Assembly: GCF_000407605.1 (NCBI RefSeq)
Contig: NZ_ASWO01000001.1
Coordinates: 620,001 to 684,000, forward strand
Source of the DNA: Enterococcus sulfureus ATCC 49903
GTDB taxonomy: Bacteria > Bacillota > Bacilli > Lactobacillales > Enterococcaceae
Direction: 5' to 3'
DNA length: 64,000 nucleotides
In this document: piece by piece, positions 24,940-33,455 of the stretch
Position numbering within the stretch: position 1 is the first letter of the stretch
Layout: each line of letters opens with the position of its first letter
The notes under the pieces: model-generated
What the model was told of the DNA's origin: nothing
Databases searched by the model: none
What the model saw: only the letters and a program-made list of their open reading frames with translations
Translations under genes and position numbers: made by a program

Positions 24940-26103
24940 TAGTTGTTTTATACGAGAGTAAAGTAGACTAATCAACAGTCCAATAGCTAAAAAGCATCCT
25001 CCGGAAATCATGAGTATCATAGAAGCTTTCTCGATATGTAGCATACTCAATAATTTAACAATAAATGGTGATGCAGTTGTACCAAGATTATAAGCCATAA
25101 TAATCAAGATCGTCCCATACCTAGTTTCTGCATCTCCTTTTGATGTAAATAAATGATTAAAAAACGGAATGATATGACGAAAAGAAAAGCCTAACACACC
25201 TGACAATATCATCACAAGTAGTAGCGAAGAAGTTTGGCTAATCCAAATAAGTGTTAGACCAGATACAAGCGTCGCAAGTGGTAATACTTTTGCGTGAATC
25301 ATATGATAGGTTTTTCCAAATAAATTTCCTGCTAGAAAAGCTCCAACTGAAATACAAGCAATCAAGTCACTTCCTTGTGTGGCTTGGCCGATTCTTTTTT
25401 CGATTAGTAATGCAGTGACTTGCAAATTAAATACAATAAATAAACTAACGATCATAAATAAAAGGATCGTTAAACCTATCATTTTTCTCTTCAAATCCTT
25501 TGGAACTTTTGTTAGTCTAGTGACCACTTGTAGCTCATCGAGAGTCGTTGGTTCCTTAAAGTAAATCAAAATCCCGAAAAAGCCAACTATAGCTAGCGCG
25601 TAAACTAAAAAGGATAATTGCCAAGAAATCTTAACCAACCTACCTACAGATAATGTCATCAAAATACCACCTAGACCTTCAAATGCACTTTCTAGTCCTA
25701 AATAACGTGCTTTTAGTTTAGTATCTCCACGTGTTAGAGAGCTAATCGTTTGAATGATTAAACGGTTGAACAAGCCAATACCTAGACCTAACACACAACG
25801 TGACAGAAATAATACATAAAATGATCCACTATACCAAACAGGAATAGTTCCAAAAAAAGCAACTAAAAAAAGACCAACTAAAATAGTTCGTTTCACACCA
25901 AACCAACGTTCTATAGTAATCGAACAAAAGATTCCGATAATAATAAATAAAGCCGGAATAGTCGTAAATAAATTGATCCATTCGCGATGAATAGTTGGAA
26001 AAGTAGTTTCAATTGCTGGAATATTTGCAGAAATAGCAGGAGCTGAAGCGATGACTAGTGCTGCAGTTAATAAAGCAAATAAGGATAGTTTCTTATTCTC
26101 CAT
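24937..26103 (-). CDS. Major facilitator superfamily transporter
   Basis: A 388-residue membrane transporter with about twelve hydrophobic segments. The MFS loop signature appears as TIERWFGVKRTILVG and RCVLGLGIGLFNRLI. It resembles drug or cyanate-type (CynX/NimT-like) MFS exporters, but the substrate cannot be assigned. AGGAG seven bases upstream selects ATG 26103. It follows a 57-residue gene by ten bases and probably shares its transcript. Confidence 0.85.
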   Translation of the reverse strand: MENKKLSLFALLTAALVIASAPAISANIPAIETTFPTIHREWINLFTTIPALFIIIGIFCSITIERWFGVKRTILVGLFLVAFFGTIPVWYSGSFYVLFLSRCVLGLGIGLFNRLIIQTISSLTRGDTKLKARYLGLESAFEGLGGILMTLSVGRLVKISWQLSFLVYALAIVGFFGILIYFKEPTTLDELQVVTRLTKVPKDLKRKMIGLTILLFMIVSLFIVFNLQVTALLIEKRIGQATQGSDLIACISVGAFLAGNLFGKTYHMIHAKVLPLATLVSGLTLIWISQTSSLLLVMILSGVLGFSFRHIIPFFNHLFTSKGDAETRYGTILIIMAYNLGTTASPFIVKLLSMLHIEKASMILMISGGCFLAIGLLISLLYSRIKQL

Positions 26104-26113
26104 ATTTTTTCTC

Positions 26114-26287
26114 CTAATCATCCCAATTTCCCTTAGCTAGTTGTTTCTTAATTAGTTGTTGTTTGAGTAGATCTACACTTATATGTTCTTGATACTGTTT
26201 GATTAGTTTATGATATTCTTGCGGTGTACAGTAGTGTTGCAATGTAAATAATGATTGATACCGTTGTAAAAGTTTTACACATTCCAT
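26114..26287 (-). CDS. Small protein of 57 residues upstream of MFS gene
   Basis: GGAGG seven bases before ATG 26287 opens a clear short gene (MECVKLLQRYQSLFTLQHYC, then PQEYHKLIKQYQEHISVDLL, ending AKGNWDD). The protein is hydrophilic and helical with no membrane segment. I do not recognise it. It lies ten bases before the MFS start, so it is probably co-translated with it. Confidence 0.6.
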   Translation of the reverse strand: MECVKLLQRYQSLFTLQHYCTPQEYHKLIKQYQEHISVDLLKQQLIKKQLAKGNWDD

Positions 26288-26375
26288 ATTCTTGCCTCCG
26301 TTCTTCTTTACATTTATTATCTGTAAAAAAAGAATGGGACGCCAATACTTCTTTTTCATTATGATTATGCTTAAA

Positions 26376-26422
26376 AAGCATCCACAAAAAGGCAGTGATC
26401 GACATAGGATCACTGCCTTTGC
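26376..26422 (-). terminator. Terminator of thi operon/VOC gene
   Basis: Arms AAGGCAGTGATC and GATCACTGCCTT with loop CTATGTC, followed by T-rich DNA in the leftward direction. Confidence 0.8.
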
Positions 26423-26815
26423 TTAATTCCCGATAAAATCCCACTTATTGCCGTAGAGATCTTCAATGATCGTTACTGTGCCATAGGGTTTGACTTCTGG
26501 CTCTTTTAAAAAGATTACACCTTTTTCTTTTAAACGAGCATACTCTGCATCAAAATCATTCGTTTGTAAAAATAAAAAAACATCCTCGCCTGCTTGACGA
26601 CCAACCAATGCTTTTTCATCTGGTGTTTTGGCTTGTTTGATCAATAATTTCATCGTGGCCTGTTTCGTTGGGGCTAGTAAAATAAATCTTCGATCATACT
26701 CGACTTGCACTTCGTCTTGTAACAGCACAAAATCCCATTTTTGTGTAAAATAAGCGATTGCCTCATCATAATCGTTTGCCATGTAAGTAACAGTTTGAAT
26801 ATCCATTTGCTTCAC
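26423..26815 (-). CDS. VOC-superfamily (glyoxalase/bleomycin resistance-like) protein
   Basis: A 130-residue protein with paired beta-alpha-beta-beta-beta modules: VTYMANDYDEAIAYFTQKWD near the start and VTIIEDLYGNKWDFIGN at the end. The fold covers metal-dependent lyases, dioxygenases and binding proteins. The specific activity cannot be read. It overlaps the thiE stop by 4 bases and is the last gene of the thiamine salvage operon, though its link to thiamine may be only transcriptional. Confidence 0.85.
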   Translation of the reverse strand: MKQMDIQTVTYMANDYDEAIAYFTQKWDFVLLQDEVQVEYDRRFILLAPTKQATMKLLIKQAKTPDEKALVGRQAGEDVFLFLQTNDFDAEYARLKEKGVIFLKEPEVKPYGTVTIIEDLYGNKWDFIGN

Positions 26816-27429
26816 TCCTTGATTTGATTGACTGCACTAACTATATCATATTGCTTGGTGATCGCAGAAACAACAGCGATTCCGCTTGCTCCCATTTGGC
26901 GTAATGCATGTTGGTTTTCACCATCGATTCCACCGATCGCAACTACGGGTAACTGAGAATACTGTTGGCAGATTTCTTTTAAAAAATCTGGCGAACTTTG
27001 GATCCCATCTTTTTTTGTCGTCGTTTCATAGATTGGGCCAATCCCTACATAGTCAACTTTTTGTTTAATTGCACGTTCAACTTGTGCTTTGGTATGAACG
27101 GAAAGTCCGATCAATAATTTAGGAGCGTGCTTGCGAATCTGTTCCACCGAGATATCCTCTTGACCGACATGAATGCCGTCTGCATTTACTGCTATTGCTA
27201 ATGCTAGGTCGTCATTTACAAAAAAAGGGACTTGATACTGTTGGCAAAGTGCTTGGCATTCTTTCGCAAATTCTATTCGTTTATTTTCTTGTAACGATTT
27301 CGGACCTTTTTCACGTAATTGTACACACGTGATTCCAGCTTGTAACGCTTGCTCTAAAAGCGTGAGAGGTTCATGATGTATGCAATCTTGTGTTCCAAAG
27401 ACTAAATAATTAGCTAAGTAACTGGACAT
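26812..27429 (-). CDS. thiE: Thiamine-phosphate synthase ThiE
   Basis: TIM-barrel enzyme of 205 residues that joins HMP-PP and HET-P to thiamine phosphate. Motifs are TCVQLREKGP (pyrophosphate site), FFVNDDLALA, GIHVGQED and the late VDYVGIGPIYETTTK and VVAIGGI. A GGAGG site selects ATG 27429 (MSSYLANYLVFG), which overlaps the thiD 3' end by 20 bases. It is part of tenA-thiM-thiD-thiE under TPP riboswitch control. Confidence 0.95.
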   Translation of the reverse strand: MSSYLANYLVFGTQDCIHHEPLTLLEQALQAGITCVQLREKGPKSLQENKRIEFAKECQALCQQYQVPFFVNDDLALAIAVNADGIHVGQEDISVEQIRKHAPKLLIGLSVHTKAQVERAIKQKVDYVGIGPIYETTTKKDGIQSSPDFLKEICQQYSQLPVVAIGGIDGENQHALRQMGASGIAVVSAITKQYDIVSAVNQIKE

Positions 27430-28231
27430 CGACGACACCTCCACTCTTTTTATACGCAAAGTGATTGGTCGGTCCATGTCCATGACCCAAATTCAAAGAA
27501 TCGAAAATTGCACGATCAATAAATTTTTTAGCTTCGATAATCGCAGGTTTTACAGACATTCCTTGAGCTAAATGTGCGGTGATTGCAGCTGAAAACGTAC
27601 AGCCAGTCCCATGCGTATGCTTTGTTTCATAACGTGGCGTACTCAAACGATACGGTGATTCATTGACTGAAAATACCGTATCACTCGCTTGTGTTCCAGT
27701 AGCATGACCACCTTTCATAATGACTGTTTGGACACCTAACTCGAGTATTTTTTTGGCTGCTTGTTGCAAACTCTGGTCATCGGTAATCTCGATTCCGCTA
27801 ATGATTTCTGCTTCTGGAAGATTTGGAGTACAGATGGTCGCAATCGGCAATAAGTTTGTTTTCAGTGCTTCGATTGCTTCTAGTTGTAACAAACTCGCGC
27901 CACCTTTCGCAATCATTACGGGATCTACCACGATCGGCATATTTTGTGTATCTAACTGTTTAGCAACTTGTTTGATAATCGTTGCATCAAATAACATCCC
28001 CGTCTTATAGGCTTGGATGGGAAAATCAGCTTGGATCGCGTTTAGTTGAGCCGAGATTATCGTAGGTGTCAACGCTTCGATTTGGTATACACCTACTGTA
28101 TTTTGTGCCGTCACAGCTGTAATGACAGAAGTTCCATAGACTCCTGCTCCTTGGAACGTTTTAAGATCGGCTTGGATTCCTGCACCTCCACCACTATCTG
28201 ATCCTGCAATCGTACATGCACAAGCAATCAT
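27410..28231 (-). CDS. thiD: Hydroxymethylpyrimidine/phosphomethylpyrimidine kinase ThiD
   Basis: Ribokinase-fold kinase of 273 residues that phosphorylates HMP twice to HMP-PP. Hallmarks are CTIAGSDSGGGAGIQADLK at the start, YKTGMLFD, DPVMIAKGG, and the anion-hole HTHGTGCTFSAAITA near the end. GGAGG upstream selects ATG 28231, overlapping the thiM stop by 4 bases. It supplies the pyrimidine partner for ThiE. Confidence 0.95.
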   Translation of the reverse strand: MIACACTIAGSDSGGGAGIQADLKTFQGAGVYGTSVITAVTAQNTVGVYQIEALTPTIISAQLNAIQADFPIQAYKTGMLFDATIIKQVAKQLDTQNMPIVVDPVMIAKGGASLLQLEAIEALKTNLLPIATICTPNLPEAEIISGIEITDDQSLQQAAKKILELGVQTVIMKGGHATGTQASDTVFSVNESPYRLSTPRYETKHTHGTGCTFSAAITAHLAQGMSVKPAIIEAKKFIDRAIFDSLNLGHGHGPTNHFAYKKSGGVVDVQLLS

Positions 28232-28977
28232 TGTCCTACCTCCGTAAGTTGAGCTAAATTTGTGATGATTTGAGCTGGAAAATGTCCTAAGCCATCCGTT
28301 AATTTTGTCGCCAGTTGTTTGTATTCTTGACAGATGGCCACACAACTATCGACATAATGCTCTTTTGATACACTGGCGATACCCGCTGATAATAAGGCAC
28401 CTAACATACAACCTGTACCAGTAACTCGTGTGATCTGATCATGACCACCTCGAACGATTTCAACCCGCTTTCCATCAGTCACGATATCTTCTTTTCCAGT
28501 TACGACTACGATACAGTGATAGTCTGTGGCGACGCGTTTTGCGATCGTTTCACAATCAACATCGCCTTTGCCACTATCGACACCTTTTGTTATCCAAGGC
28601 TCACGAGCGATCGTTGCCAGTTCTCCTTGGTTACAGCGCAATACTGTAATATTATTTTGGGTCAAGCACGCATCTACAAAAGAAAAACGAAAGGCACTCG
28701 CCCCCACCCCTACTGGATCGAGTACGATAGGAATTTGTTTTTGATTGGCCGTCTCAATAGCTATCGTCATCGCTTGTTGGGTAAGCGTCGTCATCGTGCC
28801 AATATTGACTAAAATACCTTGGGCTAAACTTGTAATCTCTTTGCTCTCTAATGGTTCATCTGTCATGATCGGTGAGGCGCCCACTGCGAGTAAAGCATTG
28901 GCAGTTTGCGTCATGACGACTTGATTCGTCAAACAATGAATCAACGGATGTTTAGTAGAAATTAACTTTAAGCTCAT
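28228..28977 (-). CDS. thiM: Hydroxyethylthiazole kinase ThiM
   Basis: Salvage kinase of 249 residues that phosphorylates hydroxyethylthiazole. It has the expected HCLTNQVVMTQTANALLAVG start, PIVLDPVGVGASAFR, and RVTGTGCMLGALLSAG near the C-terminus. It overlaps the tenA stop by 4 bases. No de novo thiazole or HMP genes are visible, so this operon recycles precursors. Confidence 0.96.
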   Translation of the reverse strand: MSLKLISTKHPLIHCLTNQVVMTQTANALLAVGASPIMTDEPLESKEITSLAQGILVNIGTMTTLTQQAMTIAIETANQKQIPIVLDPVGVGASAFRFSFVDACLTQNNITVLRCNQGELATIAREPWITKGVDSGKGDVDCETIAKRVATDYHCIVVVTGKEDIVTDGKRVEIVRGGHDQITRVTGTGCMLGALLSAGIASVSKEHYVDSCVAICQEYKQLATKLTDGLGHFPAQIITNLAQLTEVGQ

Positions 28978-29609
28978 GCGACGACCTCCTGATACAAAGG
29001 CATCGCAAAAAATAATGCTTCATCGATCATACTTTGCATAAAATACGGGACACAACTGTCTAACGTACACTCTTCAAGCTGACAAAATTCTGCCAATCGC
29101 ACTTCTTGCATCTCTTGGATTTGTTTAGTATCTGTAGTTTGATATAAGCTGAACCACTCTTTATATAATGGTTCTTGAATCGACTCTAACTCGATATCTT
29201 GAGCGATTTTTTGATAAATAAATGGACAAGCTAACAAAGAAGCATAGATATAGGCATGATTTTTTGTAGCTAAGCTAGCGTATAAATGCTCAATATAGCG
29301 TATCGTAATTTGATCAGGAACGTATTCTACTTGGGGAAGTTCACTTAGGGCACGTCGTTGAAACGGCACTTCTTTGGTTTCGACTTCTTGGATCATCTCC
29401 TCGATAAATGACTGGTATTCTTTTGGTACCATCAATTGCCATTTACGCAAGCAAATCACATAATGCTTTAAGTATTCTTGATCTTGTTGAATGTAATACG
29501 CAAACGTTATTTTCGGTAAAGTGGACGCTTTTAATTGTGTGACAAACGGATGCGTGATGCACATTTGATACGGTGTGTGGACATGGGATATGGCCAATGA
29601 ATAAAACAT
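28974..29609 (-). CDS. tenA: Aminopyrimidine aminohydrolase/thiaminase II TenA
   Basis: All-helical enzyme of 211 residues that recovers HMP from degraded thiamine. The probable catalytic cysteine is in LLACPFIYQKIA and the late glutamate is in MIDEALFFAMPLYQEV. It is the first gene of the operon, with AAGGAGG before ATG 29609. Two TPP riboswitches lie upstream; the nearer one may control its translation, since no terminator stem follows it. Confidence 0.94.
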   Translation of the reverse strand: MFYSLAISHVHTPYQMCITHPFVTQLKASTLPKITFAYYIQQDQEYLKHYVICLRKWQLMVPKEYQSFIEEMIQEVETKEVPFQRRALSELPQVEYVPDQITIRYIEHLYASLATKNHAYIYASLLACPFIYQKIAQDIELESIQEPLYKEWFSLYQTTDTKQIQEMQEVRLAEFCQLEECTLDSCVPYFMQSMIDEALFFAMPLYQEVVA

Positions 29610-29639
29610 AATTTTCCTCCTTGATTTGGAAGACGCAAG

Positions 29640-29719
29640 CGATTACTCCCTACGCCAGTCTTAACTGCCAGGTTCTAAGGGTCAGGTTTTAACCTTCTCA
29701 ACTATAAAAGTCCCCCCGT
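29640..29719 (-). ncRNA. TPP riboswitch, proximal copy
   Basis: In the leftward RNA: a G-rich start, then TTGAGAAGG, ACCCTTAGAACCTG and GACTGGCGTAGGGAG, all conserved THI-box elements. It is about 85% identical by eye to the distal copy. It ends about 30 bases before tenA with no terminator following, so it may act on translation. Confidence 0.92.
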
Positions 29720-29731
29720 AATAAAAAAATT

Positions 29732-29768
29732 GCGAAAAAAAAGCTCTCCATCAACAAATGGAGAGCGC
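29732..29768 (-). terminator. Terminator between the tandem TPP riboswitches
   Basis: Arms GCTCTCCAT and ATGGAGAGC followed by T8 in the leftward RNA, directly after the distal aptamer. It is the expression platform of that copy. Confidence 0.85.
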
Positions 29769-29802
29769 AAAGTTTTCTCTAAGTAACTGAGTGATTCAAA
29801 CT

Positions 29803-29881
29803 TCTGCTCCCTACGTCAGTGTTAACTGTCAGGTTCTAAGGGTCAGGTTTTAACCTTCTCAACTATAAAAGTCCCCCCGCA
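29803..29881 (-). ncRNA. TPP riboswitch, distal copy
   Basis: Leftward RNA with GGGGGGAC, TTGAGAAGG, ACCCTTAGAACCTG and GACGTAGGGAG. The aptamer is complete. It is followed by an intrinsic terminator, so transcription attenuation is likely. Confidence 0.92.
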
Positions 29882-29899
29882 ATGATTTTACTAATGTAT

Positions 29900-29928
29900 A
29901 ACATACTATATTTCAAACAAAAGTACAA
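29900..29928 (-). promoter_or_regulatory. Promoter for the thi operon
   Basis: -35 TTGTAC (29923-29928) and -10 TATGTT (29900-29905) with 17-base spacing, leftward, just upstream of the distal aptamer. Confidence 0.55.
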
Positions 29929-29933
29929 GGTGT

Positions 29934-30545
29934 CTATTTTCCAACTGGAAATGCTTCACCCACAACAGCATCTTGTGGTAATTCTAAGATTCCACGTTTT
30001 TTCGGTGCATCGGCTAAGTGTAATTCTTTTGCCGAACACACCATACCAAAACTTTCTACACCACGTAACTCGCCTGGCCAAATCAATAATCCATCGGGCA
30101 TCATCGCGCCTGGTTTAGCGACAACTACTTTTAGCCCTTGACGGATATTTGGTGCACCACAAACGATTTGTAGTTCTTTACCGTTATCGATTTCGATTTT
30201 TGTAATCGATAAATGATCACTATCTTCATGAGGCACACATTCCTTCACAAAACCTACGACAAATTTTGGTTCGTGATCTGGAGTTAATTGTTCTGTGAAT
30301 CCTTCTTCTTGTAACCACGTATTTAATACCGCGATTTGATCATCCGTCAAGTAAACTTGTCCACGTTCATCGATCGTTAATTTTTCAGATACCTCAAAGA
30401 AGTTCCAACCGATAATACGACCATCTTCTGTTGTTAGTTTTGCGATATTGCCTTTACGTTCTGTTTGTTGTTCCATGCCTTTATCGTCTTCTAAAATCGT
30501 TAGTAATGTGTCACTGACATGCTCTTTATTATATGCAAAAATCAT
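29934..30545 (-). CDS. YtpR-family tRNA-binding-domain protein
   Basis: A 203-residue protein with an N-terminal DUF4479-like part (MIFAYNKEHVSDTLLTILED, GWNFFEVSEKL). A C-terminal tRNA-binding OB fold (about 95-200) has KFVVGFVKECVPHEDSDHL, QIVCGAPNIRQGLKVVVAKPG and LRGVESFGMVCSAKELHL. This matches the free-standing YtpR proteins related to the N-terminus of PheT. The role is unclear; RNA binding is by homology. It is a single leftward gene, ending only a few bases before the thi promoter. Confidence 0.9.
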   Translation of the reverse strand: MIFAYNKEHVSDTLLTILEDDKGMEQQTERKGNIAKLTTEDGRIIGWNFFEVSEKLTIDERGQVYLTDDQIAVLNTWLQEEGFTEQLTPDHEPKFVVGFVKECVPHEDSDHLSITKIEIDNGKELQIVCGAPNIRQGLKVVVAKPGAMMPDGLLIWPGELRGVESFGMVCSAKELHLADAPKKRGILELPQDAVVGEAFPVGK

Positions 30546-30621
30546 TGTACTTCCTCCTTAATTCTTCTCTTCGTTTCATATCTTACCAAACTTTTGAGTG
30601 GAGTTCTCGTTTGATGCTAAT

Positions 30622-30661
30622 TTTTTAATAAAAAAATGCTCTCTATTACAGAGAGCACCTA
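30622..30661 (-). terminator. Terminator after universal stress gene
   Basis: Arms TGCTCTCT and AGAGAGCA with a 5-base loop, followed by T7 in the leftward direction. Confidence 0.75.
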
Positions 30662-30664
30662 TCG

Positions 30665-31114
30665 TTATTCATCACGACTTACGACTAAAACGTCACAAGG
30701 GGCCGTTCGGGTCACATAGCTTGCCACGCTTCCCATCATAAACCGTTCTGTTGCATGTTTACCCGATTGACCTACCATGATCAAATCGATTTTGTATTCA
30801 TGCGGTAAGTTTTTCGCTAATTCTTCTTTTGGAGAGCCATAAGCGATAATCGCATCTAAATCATGAAAGTCGACGCGTTTTGCGTGTTCTTTTAATTCAT
30901 TCAATAACACACTACTCATCTCTTCTTCTTGATAAAGTTCTGATTCTCCAATACTAGAATAGCCCATATAAGAGGCAACAGGTTGATCGACTACGTTTAC
31001 GGCTATGACTTTTCCATGATTACGACGTGCGATCTCAATTGCTTTTTTGAACGCTTCTTCTGCATGTTTTGATCCATCGATTCCGACTAAAATCGTATGA
31101 TACTTTTGTTCCAT
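30665..31114 (-). CDS. Universal stress protein (UspA family)
   Basis: Alpha/beta Usp protein of 149 residues. It starts with YHTILVGIDGSKHAEEAFKKA and ends with the nucleotide-binding pattern IDLIMVGQSGKHATERFMMG and APCDVLVVSRD. The G-2x-G-9x-G-S/T pattern of ATP-binding members is present (GQSGKHATERFMMGS). AAAGGTG upstream and spacing favour ATG 31114 over a GTG nine bases earlier. It is the last gene after the aminopeptidase and thioredoxin genes. Confidence 0.92.
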   Translation of the reverse strand: MEQKYHTILVGIDGSKHAEEAFKKAIEIARRNHGKVIAVNVVDQPVASYMGYSSIGESELYQEEEMSSVLLNELKEHAKRVDFHDLDAIIAYGSPKEELAKNLPHEYKIDLIMVGQSGKHATERFMMGSVASYVTRTAPCDVLVVSRDE

Positions 31115-31129
31115 CTTCCTCACCTTTTC

Positions 31130-31447
31130 TTAGTTGATTGTATTGTTGATAAACGTTGTGATTTCTTCTTTTGTTTTACGATCTTTATTCACTAAACGAC
31201 CTAGTTCTTTGCCATCTTTAATGATCACAAAACTTGGGATTCCTAAAATCGACCACTGGCTAGCGACATCGATAAACTCATCGCGATCGACTTCGATAAT
31301 ATTCCACTCTGGAAATTCTGCATCGATTTCTGGCATCGCGGGTTTAATAAAGCGACAATCGCCACACCAGTCAGCCGTAAAGAAAAAGATATTTTGGCCT
31401 TGTTCTACATATCCTGCTAATTCTTCTAAACTTTTTGGTTTAATCAT
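31130..31447 (-). CDS. Thioredoxin-family protein with CGDC active site
   Basis: A 105-residue thioredoxin fold with FFTADWCGDCRFIKPAMPEI (CGDC instead of the usual CGPC) and the cis-proline in LGIPSFVIIKDG. This matches YtpP-type thioredoxin-like proteins of Firmicutes, often beside an M42 aminopeptidase as here. The Gly-Asp pair suggests a redox potential different from thioredoxin. It lies 15 bases after the aminopeptidase gene and is probably co-transcribed. Confidence 0.9.
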   Translation of the reverse strand: MIKPKSLEELAGYVEQGQNIFFFTADWCGDCRFIKPAMPEIDAEFPEWNIIEVDRDEFIDVASQWSILGIPSFVIIKDGKELGRLVNKDRKTKEEITTFINNTIN

Positions 31448-31462
31448 GTTTCTTCCTTCTTT

Positions 31463-32563
31463 CTATTGTCCAGCTACGATCGTATCCACAGTCGCACGGT
31501 CTAAATTTTTGATAACTTGGATAACCATTTCACGGGCTGCTTCGTAATCTTTGATGCTAAACAACGTTTGGTGTGTATGGATATAACGTCCAGGAACGCC
31601 AATAACACTACTTGGGATCCCTTCGTTTGCTGTATGAGCTGCACCTGCATCGGTACCACCTTTTGAGACGAAGTATTGATACGGAATATCGTAAGTTGAA
31701 GCCATATCCAGTAAAAATTCTTTCATTTTTGGCAGCATGATCAAGCCCGGATCAAAGATTCGCAGTAATGTTCCTTCGCCTAAATGACCAAAAGTCCCAT
31801 TTCGAGTGATCGTGTCATCTGCTGGCGAACAATCGACCGCAAAAAAGAGTTCTGGTTTGAATTTTGTGACCGAGGCTTTCGATCCACGTAATCCAACTTC
31901 TTCTTGTACATTCGCTCCAGCAATCAGCGTATTCGGTAACGTGTCATTTTTTAAAGCTTCCAACGCTTCCAATACGACTGTACAACCGTAGCGATTGTCC
32001 CAAGCTTTTGAAATAATATTTTTGCCATTCGCGGTTTTAATCGTTTCCGCTACAGGCACGATCGTATCACCCGGACGTACACCATATTCAAGTGCTTCAT
32101 CGCGTGAATCAAATCCCGCATCAAATAAAATATCCGTTACTTCAATTGCTTTTTGACCAGTTGCTCCACGTAATAAATGTGGTGGAACCGATGATGAAAT
32201 ACAAGGATAATCCCCTTTGATTGTTTTTAATGTAAATCGTTGTGCTGAAACGACATAAGGATTCCAGCCGCCTAAAGGAGTGACTTTAAATAATCCTCGA
32301 TCGGTGATTTGTGTTAATAAAAAACCGACCTCGTCCATATGTGAAGCCACCATGATACGTGGTGCATTGGCATCTTGATTGTGACGAATCCCAAAGATCC
32401 CACCTAATCCATCTTGCTGGATCTCATCGACAAGTGGTGTCATTTCTTGTTTCATATAGGCCCGGATATCGTGTTCGAATCCGCTCGTTCCCTGTAATTC
32501 CGTTAAGGTTTTAATGCGTTGAAATGTTTGTTCTTCCATAATTTGATTGGTCGAGCCAATCAT
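31463..32563 (-). CDS. pepA: M42-family glutamyl aminopeptidase
   Basis: Cobalt- or zinc-dependent aminopeptidase of about 358-366 residues. Metal-site and catalytic motifs are ASHMDEVGF, ISKAWDNRYGC, VQEEVGLRGS and FFAVDCSPADD, and the late histidine is in YIHTHQTLF. Members form tetrahedral dodecamers and trim acidic N-termini. ATG 32563 is only two bases from AGGAGG, which is tight. The ATG eight codons in (MEEQTFQRI) matches typical family N-termini but has no close site, so the start is uncertain. Confidence 0.93.
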   Translation of the reverse strand: MIGSTNQIMEEQTFQRIKTLTELQGTSGFEHDIRAYMKQEMTPLVDEIQQDGLGGIFGIRHNQDANAPRIMVASHMDEVGFLLTQITDRGLFKVTPLGGWNPYVVSAQRFTLKTIKGDYPCISSSVPPHLLRGATGQKAIEVTDILFDAGFDSRDEALEYGVRPGDTIVPVAETIKTANGKNIISKAWDNRYGCTVVLEALEALKNDTLPNTLIAGANVQEEVGLRGSKASVTKFKPELFFAVDCSPADDTITRNGTFGHLGEGTLLRIFDPGLIMLPKMKEFLLDMASTYDIPYQYFVSKGGTDAGAAHTANEGIPSSVIGVPGRYIHTHQTLFSIKDYEAAREMVIQVIKNLDRATVDTIVAGQ

Positions 32564-32703
32564 CGCCTCCTTTTAAATTGGCTTTTGTCTTATTATAACG
32601 CAAATTACTTTTCTTGAAAGGGCTCATGGTTTGAAACCTGTTACTTTTTTTTAGATATGGTAAAATACAAGAAACGTCACTACTTTACTCAAGGAGGACT
32701 TGT

Positions 32704-33069
32704 ATGAATCAAGAACAAACACCTTTACTTAAAGGATTAGCTATCGGAGCTGGAATTGGACTTGCAACTGGGATCGTTGCAAGCATCTGGTATCAAAAAA
32801 AGAAACATTTAGCAGCTGATGATGTCTTAGCAAAAATCAAAAAGGCATTCTTAAAAGAAGGATCAATCGAAGGATCGTTTATCGAATATGAAAGCAAACC
32901 GTATCAAAAATTTGCAATCAAGGTCGATAGTTACGCTGGTGGAATCACTCGTTTTGAAGACGATCAATTAGTCTCTTATGAATTTTTAGCAGATGCTAAA
33001 ACAGGTACGGTACTTGAAATCAAACGTGAAGTAACCGAAGTCAGTCCAGATATTTTAGTTGGATTTTAA
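32704..33069 (+). CDS. Small membrane-anchored protein with PepSY-like domain
   Basis: A 121-residue protein. A glycine-rich membrane segment (about 9-28; LLKGLAIGAGIGLATGIVAS), like YtxH-type starts, precedes a soluble PepSY-like domain (about 38-118; ADDVLAKIKKAFLKEG, LVSYEFLADAKTGTVLEIKRE). AAGGAGG upstream fits the ATG. It may act at the cell surface or on a protease, but this is not shown. It is convergent with pepV across the island and was probably its direct neighbour before the insertion. Confidence 0.75.
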   Translation: MNQEQTPLLKGLAIGAGIGLATGIVASIWYQKKKHLAADDVLAKIKKAFLKEGSIEGSFIEYESKPYQKFAIKVDSYAGGITRFEDDQLVSYEFLADAKTGTVLEIKREVTEVSPDILVGF

Positions 33070-33137
33070 AAAAAAGCGGACAATGAATGTCTTGGCCCAA
33101 AAATAAGGGTCAGAACATCATTGTCCACTTTTTTTAT
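33068..33137. terminator. Terminator, probably once shared with pepV
   Basis: Stem GCGGACAATGA/TCATTGTCCACTT with a long internal part (GGCCC/AAGGGTC), then T7. The T tract runs into the left copy of the island repeat. Confidence 0.7.
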
Positions 33138-33150
33138 TTCGCTAAACGAT
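33130..33150. repeat. Left direct repeat of the defence island (attachment-site-like)
   Basis: Six T then ATTTCGCTAAACGAT, identical to 42565-42585. The right copy is the 3' end and stop codon of pepV; this copy is a duplicate without the gene. Confidence 0.85.
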
Positions 33151-33455
33151 CTAACTAATATGTGCTTTTTTTAATTAAAATTTCTCTTTAATACTGTTCC
33201 TATATCTCTATTAAACTCCGTAATTCTATCAGAAATTTTATCTCTTCCCTAATAACTTGGGAAAAATTTCATCAATTACTCTCAATAAGCAAACATGCCG
33301 AAATTGTAAAATAAGATTTTTTCTTTTCTTACCTCTTACTCATAATTTTCTATATCATAACTATTATTAATTCATTGGGAAAAGATTACAGTTATTATTA
33401 CTTACTTGCGGAAGTTATTGCAACCTGCTATTATATTCATATTGGAGGGATTCAC

